This document shows, in pieces, positions 56,489 to 64,000 of a stretch of DNA of 64,000 nucleotides. The notes beneath the pieces were generated by a model. The model ran no database searches. It was not told the DNA's origin and saw nothing but the letters and a program-made list of their open reading frames with translations. The DNA comes from Thalassotalea sp. 1_MG-2023. Its GTDB lineage: Bacteria > Pseudomonadota > Gammaproteobacteria > Enterobacterales > Alteromonadaceae. The DNA lies in the NCBI RefSeq assembly GCF_030546745.1, contig NZ_JAUOPD010000002.1, forward strand, positions 240,668 to 304,667, in the 5' to 3' direction. Every line of letters starts with the position of its first letter. Position 1 is the stretch's first letter. Position numbers and translations under genes: made by a program.

Positions 56489-56517
56489 TTTATAGCAAAG
56501 GGATTATTGCCATGCAA
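56489..56517 (-). promoter_or_regulatory. Leftward sigma-70-like promoter with GC-rich discriminator
   Basis: On the minus strand: TTGCAT (56517-56512), 17-base spacer, TATAAA (56494-56489), then TTGTCCCGCGC. The GC-rich start region resembles growth-rate-regulated stable RNA promoters. Confidence 0.45.
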
Positions 56518-56836
56518 CAACTTTATTAGAGCATTTATACCACGAGTTTTTTCGTATAACGGCTTGTTAGCACAATGTTAATGAGTATTAAAAAAGCACT
56601 AAAATTAAGATGCCTTCTGAGGTTGCTGAATTCATTGAAATTTATCTATATATCAGGTTGGTTATATATTGAGCAATGTGCGGGTTTTATCGCAAAACAG
56701 TCATTAAAAAAAAGTTAACAAAAATTTATTTTATTTTAGTGAATAGTTAATTATCTATCTTCTGTAGGGAGTACTTTTATATATTTTGCATCATAACAAT
56801 TTGACATAGAACATAGATCAATAAATAGCGCGGTGG

Positions 56837-56848
56837 TAGAATGCGCGC
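56837..56848 (+). promoter_or_regulatory. Probable -10 region of the hemE promoter
   Basis: TAGAAT (56837-56842) followed by GCGCGC, 31 bases upstream of the hemE ATG. A good -35 at 17 bases is not evident (TAGATC), so the match is partial; a TTGACA at 56801 is too far. Confidence 0.4.
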
Positions 56849-56872
56849 ATTATTTTTTTTGGATGCATTTTA

Positions 56873-57940
56873 ATGACTGAATTGAAAAACGACACGTATT
56901 TACGCGCCTTATTACGTCAACCTGTTGATTACACCCCTGTATGGATGATGCGTCAAGCAGGTCGTTATTTACCAGAATATAAAGAAACGCGCAAAGATGC
57001 GGGTGATTTCATGGCACTGTGTCGTAATACTGAGCTTGCTACCGAAGTAACTTTACAGCCATTAAGACGATTTCCATTAGATGCGGCGATTTTATTCAGT
57101 GATATTTTAACTATACCTGATGCAATGGGCTTAGGTTTGTATTTTGAAACCGGTGAAGGGCCTAAATTTGAACGACCTATTACTTGTAAAGCTGATGTTG
57201 ATAAAATAGGTATTCCTGATCCTGAGGGTGAACTACAATATGTGATGAATGCGGTACGGTCAATCCGCAAAGCACTCGATGGTAGTGTGCCATTAATAGG
57301 TTTCTCAGGAAGTCCTTGGACACTAGCAACTTACATGATAGAAGGGGGGAGCTCAAAAGCCTTCACTAAAATCAAGAAGATGATGTATGCAGAGCCACAA
57401 ACCTTACATCTGTTACTTGATAAACTTGCAGATTCTGTGATCAGTTACCTTAACGCACAAATAGCAGCAGGTGCTCAATCTGTTATGGTATTTGATACAT
57501 GGGGTGGTGTGCTATCGCCACGCGACTATAAAGACTTTTCGTTACAGTACATGGCAAAAATTGTAGATGGCTTAACCCGTGAAAATGACGGCCGTCGTGT
57601 GCCCGTTACGCTTTTTACAAAAAATGGCGGTATGTGGTTAGAATCAATTGCAGCGACAGGCTGTGATGCCGTTGGTTTAGATTGGACCATTAACATTGAA
57701 GATGCAAAAGCTCGTGTAGGCGATAAAGTTGCGTTGCAAGGTAATATGGACCCTTCAATGTTATATGCGCCTAAAGAACGTATTGAGCAAGAGGTCGCAT
57801 CTATATTAAAAGGTTTTGGCCAAGAGAAAACCGGACACGTTTTTAATTTAGGTCATGGCATTCATCCTGATGTAAACCCTGAACATGCCGGCTATTTTAT
57901 TGATGCAGTACGCCGTTTAAGTAAACCGTATCATTTATAA
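56873..57940 (+). CDS. hemE: Uroporphyrinogen decarboxylase
   Basis: 355 residues, as usual. HemE removes four carboxyl groups from uroporphyrinogen III to give coproporphyrinogen III in haem synthesis. [15 protein letters not shown] is the N-terminal signature, with the substrate Arg residues; [36 protein letters not shown] and [15 protein letters not shown] are further conserved blocks. Single gene, ending at a long perfect hairpin. Its upstream region borders the integrative relic but the gene itself is intact. Confidence 0.97.
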   Translation: MTELKNDTYLRALLRQPVDYTPVWMMRQAGRYLPEYKETRKDAGDFMALCRNTELATEVTLQPLRRFPLDAAILFSDILTIPDAMGLGLYFETGEGPKFERPITCKADVDKIGIPDPEGELQYVMNAVRSIRKALDGSVPLIGFSGSPWTLATYMIEGGSSKAFTKIKKMMYAEPQTLHLLLDKLADSVISYLNAQIAAGAQSVMVFDTWGGVLSPRDYKDFSLQYMAKIVDGLTRENDGRRVPVTLFTKNGGMWLESIAATGCDAVGLDWTINIEDAKARVGDKVALQGNMDPSMLYAPKERIEQEVASILKGFGQEKTGHVFNLGHGIHPDVNPEHAGYFIDAVRRLSKPYHL

Positions 57941-57956
57941 ACGAATATAAAAAAAC

Positions 57957-58010
57957 AAAAAAAGGGGTCAGGTACAATTTAGGCTTAAATTGTACCTGAC
58001 CCCTTTTTTT
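57957..58010. repeat. 25-bp perfect hairpin of REP/RAYT type, also bidirectional terminator
   Basis: Arms 57957-57981 and 57986-58010 are perfect 25-base complements with a four-base GGCT loop. The core GGGGTCAGGTACAATTTA flanked by A and T runs resembles the GGGGTCAGG repeats linked in many proteobacteria to REP-associated tyrosine transposases. Placed between the convergent hemE and sthA genes, it would also terminate both. No transposase gene is in the window. Confidence 0.75.
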
Positions 58011-58038
58011 GACTCATTTTTTCGTCTTTGAAAAAATG

Positions 58039-59466
58039 TTAAAAAAGTCGGTTAAGACCATTTAACGCGGCAACTCGGAATGCTTCAGCCATGGTTGGAT
58101 AGTTAAAGGTAGTATTTACAAAATATTCTATCGTATTGCCTTTACCTTTTTGCTGCATAATTGCTTGGCCAATGTGAATAATTTCCGCAGCATTCTCGCC
58201 AAAACAATGAATGCCGAGAATTTCTTTGGTTTCACGGTGAAATAAGATTTTTAGTGAGCCGACTAAACTGTTAGCAATTTGTGCTCTTGCTAAATGTTTA
58301 AACTGCGAGCGACCTACTTCATAAGGAATTTTAGCTTCAGTGAGTTCTTGTTCTGTTTTGCCCACTGAACTGATTTCAGGGATGGTGTAGATACCCGTTG
58401 GAATATCAGCAATAAGTTTCGCTGTGCTTTTGTTGTCCATCATGGCATATGCTGCTAGTCGACCCTGATCGTAAGCTGCACTGGCTAAACTTGGATAACC
58501 AATGACATCGCCAACGGCGTAAATATTATCTACGCTAGTTTGATAAAGATCATTGACTTTTAATTGACCGCGACCGTCTGCTTTTAAACCAGCATTCTCT
58601 AATTGTAAGGCTGCGGTATTACCCGTACGACCATTGGCCCATAATAAACAGTCAGCCTTCATTTTTTTACCTGACTCTAGGTTTACAATGACATGGTCAT
58701 CGGTAGCGTCAACACTTTTGATTTGCTCTCCGTGTCTTATGACGACACCGTTGTTCCAAAAATGATAACTTAACGCATCAGACATTTCGTCATCTAAAAA
58801 GGACAGTAAGCGATCTCGGGTATTCACCAAATCGACTTTTACACTCAGCCCTCTAAAAATCGAGGCGTACTCACTTCCTATAACACCTGCGCCATAAATA
58901 ATTACCGAACGAGGATCATGTTTAAGCGATAAAATAGTGTCTGAATCGTATACTCTTGGATGATTGAAGTCGATATCATCAGGTCGATATGGATGTGATC
59001 CGGTTGCAATGACTATTTGTTTAGCGGTAATCGTTTCTATAGAACCATCAGGCTTAATGATTTTTAAGGTGTGTTTATCAACGAAAGAAGCTTCACCAAC
59101 AATATGTTCCACGCGATTTCTATCATAAAAACCACTACGTAGTTGTACTTGCTTACGGATGACGGCGGAAGCGTGACTTAGAATATCGGAAAAGGTCAGG
59201 TGTTTTGCTTTTTCATGTTGTCTAAACAGGGGGTTCGAATTGTATTCGATGAGCCGAGAAACGCTTTGTCTGAGTGCTTTAGACGGGATTGTTCCCCAGT
59301 GAGTACATCCACCGCCAACTTCTTTATAACGCTCGACGATTGCGACACGTTTATTTTTTTTGGCAAGCTCCATAGAGGTACCTTCGCCACCTGGGCCTGT
59401 ACCTATTATAATGGCGTCAAAATCAAAATGTATTTTATTGCTTTTAGAGGGAGTACTTTTAGCCAA
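58039..59466 (-). CDS. sthA: Soluble pyridine nucleotide transhydrogenase
   Basis: 475 residues, flavoprotein disulfide-reductase family. FAD-binding [11 protein letters not shown] at the start; [15 protein letters not shown] has one Cys where lipoamide dehydrogenase has a Cys pair, which is the SthA mark. NAD-binding [31 protein letters not shown] and the C-terminal [15 protein letters not shown] follow. Transfers hydride between NADPH and NAD in the cytoplasm. Start TTG at 59466, with AAGG eight bases upstream; the next ATG is too far inside. Convergent with hemE. Confidence 0.95.
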   Translation of the reverse strand: MAKSTPSKSNKIHFDFDAIIIGTGPGGEGTSMELAKKNKRVAIVERYKEVGGGCTHWGTIPSKALRQSVSRLIEYNSNPLFRQHEKAKHLTFSDILSHASAVIRKQVQLRSGFYDRNRVEHIVGEASFVDKHTLKIIKPDGSIETITAKQIVIATGSHPYRPDDIDFNHPRVYDSDTILSLKHDPRSVIIYGAGVIGSEYASIFRGLSVKVDLVNTRDRLLSFLDDEMSDALSYHFWNNGVVIRHGEQIKSVDATDDHVIVNLESGKKMKADCLLWANGRTGNTAALQLENAGLKADGRGQLKVNDLYQTSVDNIYAVGDVIGYPSLASAAYDQGRLAAYAMMDNKSTAKLIADIPTGIYTIPEISSVGKTEQELTEAKIPYEVGRSQFKHLARAQIANSLVGSLKILFHRETKEILGIHCFGENAAEIIHIGQAIMQQKGKGNTIEYFVNTTFNYPTMAEAFRVAALNGLNRLF

Positions 59467-59565
59467 AAGGGTTACCTTAATTCCTGCTGATAATCGAAAA
59501 TTTTAGCAGGAATTAAGAGGTAGGTAAATTTATTGCTTTGAAATTAGGCTTTGGTAACTTGTTAT

Positions 59566-60684
59566 TTATGCAACTTTTTCTAGAAAAAATTGCCAGCTAC
59601 GTTGTTGTTGTTGAAAGTTAAACTTAATTTCTTTATAGCGTAGTAATAATTCAGATTTTTCCACGTCTGCAATAATCTGTTCTCTTTTGCTTAAAAGTAC
59701 CTGTTTTTTTACCTCGTAAAAAGCATTCAGCTTGACGATTAAATGGTCGTACTCTTGTTGTAATCGTTCGAGTAGTTGGTCTGCGTTAGGGTGAGCTGCA
59801 AGCTTTAATTGTTTACGCTTTAGCTCCATTGAAACACGTGCTTTTATTATTTTGTCTTCTGGGCTTACGCGTAATTTCTTCGTTAAGTTTAAGTACTCAC
59901 AACCTTTTATTAACCATTTTGTTGGATCAAATTGCCACCAACGAATGCCATTACGATAATCATTCTCAAAGTTATGATGGAAATTGTGGTAGCCCTCACC
60001 AAAGGTGAACAATGCGATTAAGCCATTATCTCTAGCAGTGTTTTTTTCGCTGTAGGTTTGTTTGCCCCAAATGTGTGCCAACGAGTTTATGAAAAACGTT
60101 GTATGATGACTTAATACCAATCTAAAAAAGCCGATAAGTAATAAACTACTGATCACATCACCGTGCCAAAGGCCAAATAACAAAGGAATACCAATATTGG
60201 TTAATAGCACAAGCGGTAAATAGTATTTGTGTTGCCACATCACGATAGCATCTTTTTGTAAGTCTCTTACATTGTCGTAATCGTTATACCGATGAGACTG
60301 ATATTCTCGTAACATCCAGCCTATGTGTGAAAACCAAAAGCCACGTTTAGCGGAATATGGATCAACATCATTTTTATCAACATGTTTATGGTGAACGCGA
60401 TGATCTGATGACCAATGTAATGCACTATTTTGTAGGGCAAATGCACCACCAATTGCATAAATGAGTCTTAATGACCAATGTGCTTGGTAGGTTTTATGTG
60501 ACCATAATCGATGGTAACCAGCCGTGATAGACATTCCGCAATAACAAAAACACGCCACAGCCATTAATATTTCGGCTGCATCAAAACCATGAGTTAAGGC
60601 TCGATAAGGAACGGCAATGGCTGCAAATAAAAAGGTGATGACAAAAACGGCTACATTGAGCCAAATAATCTTAGGTTTCTTCAT
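59566..60684 (-). CDS. Membrane acyl-lipid/acyl-CoA delta-9 desaturase
   Basis: 372 residues. Three His boxes for the di-iron site: HRLWSH, HRVHHKHVD and EGYHNFHHNFE. Four hydrophobic helices around them; the final 100 residues are charged and helical. It introduces a double bond into saturated acyl chains, important for membrane fluidity in cold seawater bacteria. I chose ATG at 60684 (GAG six bases before); TTG at 60717 is in frame but overlaps a FabR-like site. Divergent from fabR, which likely represses it, as FabR does with desA in relatives. Confidence 0.92.
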   Translation of the reverse strand: MKKPKIIWLNVAVFVITFLFAAIAVPYRALTHGFDAAEILMAVACFCYCGMSITAGYHRLWSHKTYQAHWSLRLIYAIGGAFALQNSALHWSSDHRVHHKHVDKNDVDPYSAKRGFWFSHIGWMLREYQSHRYNDYDNVRDLQKDAIVMWQHKYYLPLVLLTNIGIPLLFGLWHGDVISSLLLIGFFRLVLSHHTTFFINSLAHIWGKQTYSEKNTARDNGLIALFTFGEGYHNFHHNFENDYRNGIRWWQFDPTKWLIKGCEYLNLTKKLRVSPEDKIIKARVSMELKRKQLKLAAHPNADQLLERLQQEYDHLIVKLNAFYEVKKQVLLSKREQIIADVEKSELLLRYKEIKFNFQQQQRSWQFFLEKVA

Positions 60685-60708
60685 TAATCGCTCGATTAAT
60701 TTAATTTC

Positions 60709-60726
60709 AGTGTACAAGTGTAAGCT
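60709..60726. promoter_or_regulatory. FabR-like operator at the desaturase gene
   Basis: AGTGTACAAGTGTAAGCT fits the palindromic FabR pattern AGCGTACA-N2-TGTTCGCT in its outer AG..CT and inner GTACA/TGTA parts. It is 25 bases upstream of the chosen desaturase ATG, so a bound protein would block transcription. Confidence 0.6.
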
Positions 60727-60796
60727 ATTTTAAATTTCCTTCATCTATAGTCAAGTATTGTTTTAATAAGTGTTGAATATAAATTGTTCAATTTTT

Positions 60797-60814
60797 AAGT
60801 GTACATGTGTATGT
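60797..60814. promoter_or_regulatory. Second FabR-like site, nearer fabR
   Basis: AAGTGTACATGTGTATGT shares GTGTACA-N-TGTGTA with the site at 60709-60726. It lies 78 bases before the fabR ATG, suitable for autoregulation. Weaker match than the first. Confidence 0.5.
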
Positions 60815-60891
60815 ATTTGTTTATTAGAAATTTCCCCTGCGTGAACTATTTGAGTATTATAGTGTAATGTATGTCAGAACAATGAATCAGT

Positions 60892-61524
60892 ATGAGTGGT
60901 ATTCGAGCACAACAAAAAGAAAAAACACGCCGGCTGATTATTAATGCCGCGTTAAATCAATTAAGTGCAGAGCGTAGTTTTTCTAATTTAAGCCTACGAG
61001 AAGTAGCTAAAGAATCGGGCTTAGCACCTACTTCTTTTTATCGGCACTTTTCAGATATGGACGAACTTGGCTTAACCTTGGTAGACGAAGCCGGACTTAC
61101 CCTTAGACAATTAATGCGACAAGCACGTCAACGAATTGAAAAGGGGGGATCAGTGATTCAAATATCCGTGTTAACCTTCATGGAATTTATAGAGAATAAC
61201 GGTAATATTTTCCGACTTTTACTCCGGGAACGTTCCGGTACGTCGCCAGCATTTCGTGCTGCTGTAAATCGTGAAATTAGCTATTTTACATTAGAATTAT
61301 GTGACTATTTACAACAAGCCAACCGACTTGATGCTGAAATAGCATATTTACAAGCAAACGCTGCGGTTACTATTGTGTTTAGCGCTGGATCAGATGCCCT
61401 AGATGCCGATAGCAAAGAGCGCGAGCTTTTATCAGAACGAACGATTCACCAACTACGTTTTATTGCTCGTGGCGCTATGGAGCTCGCTAACCGCATAGAG
61501 AACACTAAATCTGAGCAAACATAA
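60892..61524 (+). CDS. fabR: TetR-family repressor of unsaturated fatty acid synthesis
   Basis: 210 residues. [78 protein letters not shown] and [19 protein letters not shown] are close to E. coli FabR throughout, so the symbol is safe. FabR senses the saturated/unsaturated acyl pool and represses fabA, fabB and, in related bacteria, desaturase genes. Divergent from the desaturase gene and followed directly by trmA on the other strand, the usual order. Confidence 0.96.
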   Translation: MSGIRAQQKEKTRRLIINAALNQLSAERSFSNLSLREVAKESGLAPTSFYRHFSDMDELGLTLVDEAGLTLRQLMRQARQRIEKGGSVIQISVLTFMEFIENNGNIFRLLLRERSGTSPAFRAAVNREISYFTLELCDYLQQANRLDAEIAYLQANAAVTIVFSAGSDALDADSKERELLSERTIHQLRFIARGAMELANRIENTKSEQT

Positions 61525-61525
61525 A

Positions 61526-62620
61526 CTATTTCCGCGTTAAAATAACCCCCGTTTCTATGTGGTGGGTATATGGAAATTGGTCAAACAACGCCATCTTTTC
61601 AATATAATGTGTTTTAGTTAATTGTTTTAAGTTATCAGCTAGTGTTTCTGGGTTACACGAAATATATATAATAGTATTAAAACGACTCACTAATTCGACA
61701 CTATCGGGGTCAAGGCCTGCACGAGGTGGGTCAACTAACACTGTTTCATACTGATAGCTTGTTAGGTCTAAGTCAGCTAATCGACGGAATGATTTTTCAC
61801 CGTTCATTGCTTGGCTAAATTCTTCACTCGACATGCGAATAATTTCAACATTAGCTAATTGGTTATCTTCAATATTTTTTTGTGCAGACTTGACTGATGT
61901 TTTAGAAATCTCAGTACCTAGTACTCGATCAAAGTTTTCTGCTAGCGCAATACTAAAATTGCCGTTACCGCAATATAGTTCTACTAAATCGCTGCCTTTT
62001 TCTTTGGTCTCATTTTGTGCCCAAGTAAGCATTTTTTCATTGACGCCTGCATTAGGTTGCGTAAAACTATTTTCAATTTGCTGATAAACATATTGTTTAT
62101 TATTCACAGACAGACGTTCATTAACATAATCTTTTTCAACAATCACTTTTTGTTTACGAGCACGACCAATAAAATCAATCGGACAAATAGAAGATAACCG
62201 TTGTTTCAATTGTTTACATTCTTCATGCCAGTTCTCATCTAGCTGCTTGTGATATAACAAGCTTATAACAGCCTCACCACTTAGGGTTGTGAGAAAATCA
62301 ACTTGAAATAACTTTCGGCGTAACGTTTCATTGTGACGAATATCGTCAAGTAGGGCTTTCATCAAGGTGTTAATTAATTCACTAGCAACTGGAAAAGTGT
62401 CAACACGATATTTTTGTTTAGTCTGTTGATTAAACATTATATAGAAGAGATCGTCTCCTTCATGCCATACACGAAATTCGGCACGTTGACGATAATGTAA
62501 AGGCTCTGAACTAAACACTTCAAATTCAACGGATGAAAAGGGGCGAAAAAGCTCAGTCATTTTAACGGTCTTTTCAGTAAGTTGTGCTTGGTATAGTTCT
62601 GGATCAATATGACTAAACAT
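61526..62620 (-). CDS. trmA: tRNA (uracil-5-)-methyltransferase
   Basis: 364 residues, standard. Makes T54 (ribothymidine) of tRNA; also acts on tmRNA in relatives. SAM-binding [17 protein letters not shown], the catalytic-domain segment [18 protein letters not shown] and the nucleophile Cys in [13 protein letters not shown] are present. Lacks the N-terminal TRAM domain and the iron-sulfur Cys cluster of RlmC/D, in line with TrmA. Convergent with fabR with one base between the stop codons. Confidence 0.96.
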   Translation of the reverse strand: MFSHIDPELYQAQLTEKTVKMTELFRPFSSVEFEVFSSEPLHYRQRAEFRVWHEGDDLFYIMFNQQTKQKYRVDTFPVASELINTLMKALLDDIRHNETLRRKLFQVDFLTTLSGEAVISLLYHKQLDENWHEECKQLKQRLSSICPIDFIGRARKQKVIVEKDYVNERLSVNNKQYVYQQIENSFTQPNAGVNEKMLTWAQNETKEKGSDLVELYCGNGNFSIALAENFDRVLGTEISKTSVKSAQKNIEDNQLANVEIIRMSSEEFSQAMNGEKSFRRLADLDLTSYQYETVLVDPPRAGLDPDSVELVSRFNTIIYISCNPETLADNLKQLTKTHYIEKMALFDQFPYTHHIETGVILTRK

Positions 62621-62933
62621 GATGTGCCTTAATAGTGAACGTACTTAAAAAGCGCAAAGTGTAGCGCGCCTTGTCGCTTTGTCTAGTATTAGTGCCTTTT
62701 TTCTTTAGGCTTAAGCTTTAAACAGTGTGAATGTTGTCGGTTAATGATGCTGAAAATAGGTGCTATTTATACTACGGCTAAGAATAACGCTCTACACATC
62801 ATTATTGAAAGACTTAAGAATACTCTTTATATCGGGTATTTAGATTGAAATAGGCTGTTAACAGAAAAGAATACGAGTTAACAATTGAATTGCTGTTATT
62901 GCTTCTCAGGTAAATTAAGTGAATTTAATAAAA

Positions 62934-62962
62934 AGAAAGTCGCTGTTTATAAGCGACTTTCT
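62934..62962 (-). terminator. Rho-independent terminator of the RRM gene
   Basis: Perfect 11-base stem AGAAAGTCGCT (62934-62944) with AGCGACTTTCT (62952-62962), loop of seven; on the minus strand a TTTTTA run follows. About 27 bases past the RRM gene stop. Confidence 0.85.
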
Positions 62963-62988
62963 GAACGTACCTATATTATAGGTGCGTG

Positions 62989-63429
62989 TTATTCGTCGTC
63001 GTTTTGTTTTTCAGGCCTTTCTTTCGCTTCTCTTACTTTCAGTGTTCTTTGTTGGAACTCTGAATCATTAAGTTGTTTAATAGCGCCATCTGCATCATTC
63101 GATGCCATTTCAACAAAACCAAAGCCTCGTCGTTTGCCTGTGTGTTTGTCTTTCATTAATCTAACAGAGTGCACCTTACCGTATTCTGAAAAAAGTGCTC
63201 TTACTGCACCCTCATTTGCTCTATAGGGTAAATTGCCAACATAAAGTGTTTTTACGTCGCCTGTTACACTATCAGTACTTTCAGAACCTAAAAAGCCAGT
63301 TAAGATTGAGCACACAAATGCAATAGCAGCAACAATTGCTGGGTTAAGTTCTATACTGATAGCAATAAAGTAAACAACAATAGCAAGTACTATTGCCGCC
63401 ACTATCTGTGTAGTTTTCGGAGAAGTCAT
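62989..63429 (-). CDS. Membrane-anchored RRM RNA-binding protein
   Basis: 146 residues. Two hydrophobic helices (about 8-27 and 30-47) precede a single RRM domain (about 60-135) with RNP-2 LYVGNL and RNP-1 RRGFGFVEM. The tail is rich in charged residues. Bacterial RRM proteins of this type are known in marine gammaproteobacteria and cyanobacteria and bind single-stranded RNA; the anchor would place this one at the membrane. The gene is monocistronic, with its own terminator. Function unproven; the RNA partner is unknown. Confidence 0.88.
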   Translation of the reverse strand: MTSPKTTQIVAAIVLAIVVYFIAISIELNPAIVAAIAFVCSILTGFLGSESTDSVTGDVKTLYVGNLPYRANEGAVRALFSEYGKVHSVRLMKDKHTGKRRGFGFVEMASNDADGAIKQLNDSEFQQRTLKVREAKERPEKQNDDE

Positions 63430-63663
63430 ATAAAGATTACCTAATTATTATTTTTAAAATACAAATTTTTAATTGCAATTACATGTTACCGAGCTTTTCT
63501 TATTGTGCAACTGATAAGCGTAATAAATGCCCTGTTTTTTAATCAAGTTATAGTATAAAAATACAAAATTGGCCTTTTGAGAGAGTTTTTTCTACAAATA
63601 TAGCGATAAATACAGCAGTTTGCTTATAAAACCTGCAAACAAACAAAATAATGCAAAAAGTAC

Positions 63664-63691
63664 TTGATCCATTTCAGAAGATCTCTACAAT
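63664..63691 (+). promoter_or_regulatory. Probable upstream rRNA promoter (P1)
   Basis: TTGATC (63664-63669), 16-base spacer, TACAAT (63686-63691), followed by a GCGC discriminator typical of stringently controlled rRNA promoters. About 140 bases ahead of P2. Confidence 0.6.
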
Positions 63692-63802
63692 GCGCTCCAC
63701 TTCTCGGGGACAAGCCAAGAAGCGGTTTTGAACAGGTTTTTTACTTCATTGAGGCAAAAAACATCAACACAAAAAATTATTTAAAAAGTTAAATAAAAAG
63801 TG

Positions 63803-63830
63803 TTGACATCAAAACTGAGATGCGTAAAAT
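63803..63830 (+). promoter_or_regulatory. Probable rRNA promoter (P2)
   Basis: TTGACA (63803-63808), 16-base spacer, TAAAAT (63825-63830), then GCGC. An A/T-rich tract (about 63770-63800) just upstream could be an UP element. Confidence 0.75.
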
Positions 63831-63921
63831 GCGCATCCGCTCTCAAGGGTAAAGCCACACGGCAGCAACCTAAGAGCCCATTGATAAACGAATGAGATTT
63901 ATCAATATATTCGTAAGAATA

Positions 63922-63960
63922 GTTCTTTAACAATTAGTTATCATGCAATTTGTGTGGGCA
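63922..63960 (+). promoter_or_regulatory. rRNA leader with boxA antitermination signal
   Basis: GTTCTTTAACAA (63922-63933) fits the rRNA boxA (consensus TGCTCTTTAACAA), followed by GTGTGGGCA, typical of gammaproteobacterial 16S leaders. The 16S gene itself begins beyond base 64000. Confidence 0.75.
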
Positions 63961-64000
63961 CTCACAGTGATGATGTTTTACCAGTAACTTAGGTTACAAA

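Noticed and set aside
56402..56500. tRNA gene between the leftward promoter and terminator
   Set aside because: No cloverleaf, no TTCRA loop or CCA-type end could be found; only promoter and terminator shells remain.
61833..62084. 83-codon frame opposite trmA
   Set aside because: Shadow of trmA, no ribosome site and no recognisable features.

Overview
The window looks like chromosome from a low-GC marine gammaproteobacterium of the Alteromonadales, most likely Colwelliaceae (Colwellia/Thalassotalea type). This rests on recognised gene families and gene order (sthA, acyl desaturase, fabR, trmA; pabA with the ast genes; DUF3034 and DUF3718 proteins; several TonB, GGDEF/EAL and CTERM-sorted proteins), not on any search. 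The window opens inside a hybrid histidine kinase and closes in the promoter and leader region of an rRNA operon whose 16S gene lies beyond the right edge.

Layout. 1-657: 3' end of a hybrid kinase. 1.0-9.6 kb: a carbohydrate locus with a TonB-dependent receptor, a GH3 N-acetylhexosaminidase-like enzyme, a three-gene CUT2 sugar ABC transporter and a divergent ROK regulator; a near-perfect 35-bp palindrome lies in the divergent promoter region. 9.6-10.4 kb: a 72-aa peptide with a textbook double-glycine leader, followed by a CPBP-family membrane protein (bacteriocin/immunity-like pair). 10.6-13.9 kb: a YhaJ-type LysR regulator divergent from DoxX, pirin and glutathionyl-hydroquinone reductase genes (quinone/electrophile response). 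14.0-16.2 kb: an orphan secreted WD40-like protein. 16.5-20.7 kb: a tight, overlapping four-gene operon of cupredoxin, membrane c-di-GMP protein, DUF3034 protein and lipoprotein truncated haemoglobin. 21-22.2 kb: a matrixin-like protease with a PEP-CTERM-like tail. 22.2-30.9 kb: a four-gene signalling operon (GGDEF/EAL, CheB-CheR-PAS-REC, CHASE-PAS kinase, CheY-like regulator).

31.6-39.1 kb: DUF3718 protein, then arginine succinyltransferase catabolism (astC, astA, astD, with a DUF1338 dioxygenase-like gene), an HDOD protein and pabA. 39.3-42.9 kb: 5-oxoprolinase genes pxpABC led by a MOSC-ferredoxin gene. 43.1-48.5 kb: mpl, ubiX and a large TolB-propeller/amidohydrolase. 48.6-56.4 kb: a 58-aa membrane peptide, a subtilisin-like protease and a propeller protein, the last two with GlyGly-CTERM-like tails, plus a truncated integrase. 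A 27-bp direct repeat (52586-52612 and 56367-56393) brackets the propeller gene and the integrase remnant. The integrase-side copy is the 3' end of a leftward promoter-to-terminator unit, so this looks like a decayed integrative element at an RNA-gene 3' end.

56.9-64 kb: conserved core genes hemE, sthA, acyl desaturase, fabR, trmA and a membrane-anchored RRM protein, a 25-bp perfect hairpin of REP/RAYT type after hemE, FabR-like operators between desaturase and fabR, and tandem rRNA promoters. No tRNA, CRISPR array or complete insertion sequence was recognised.
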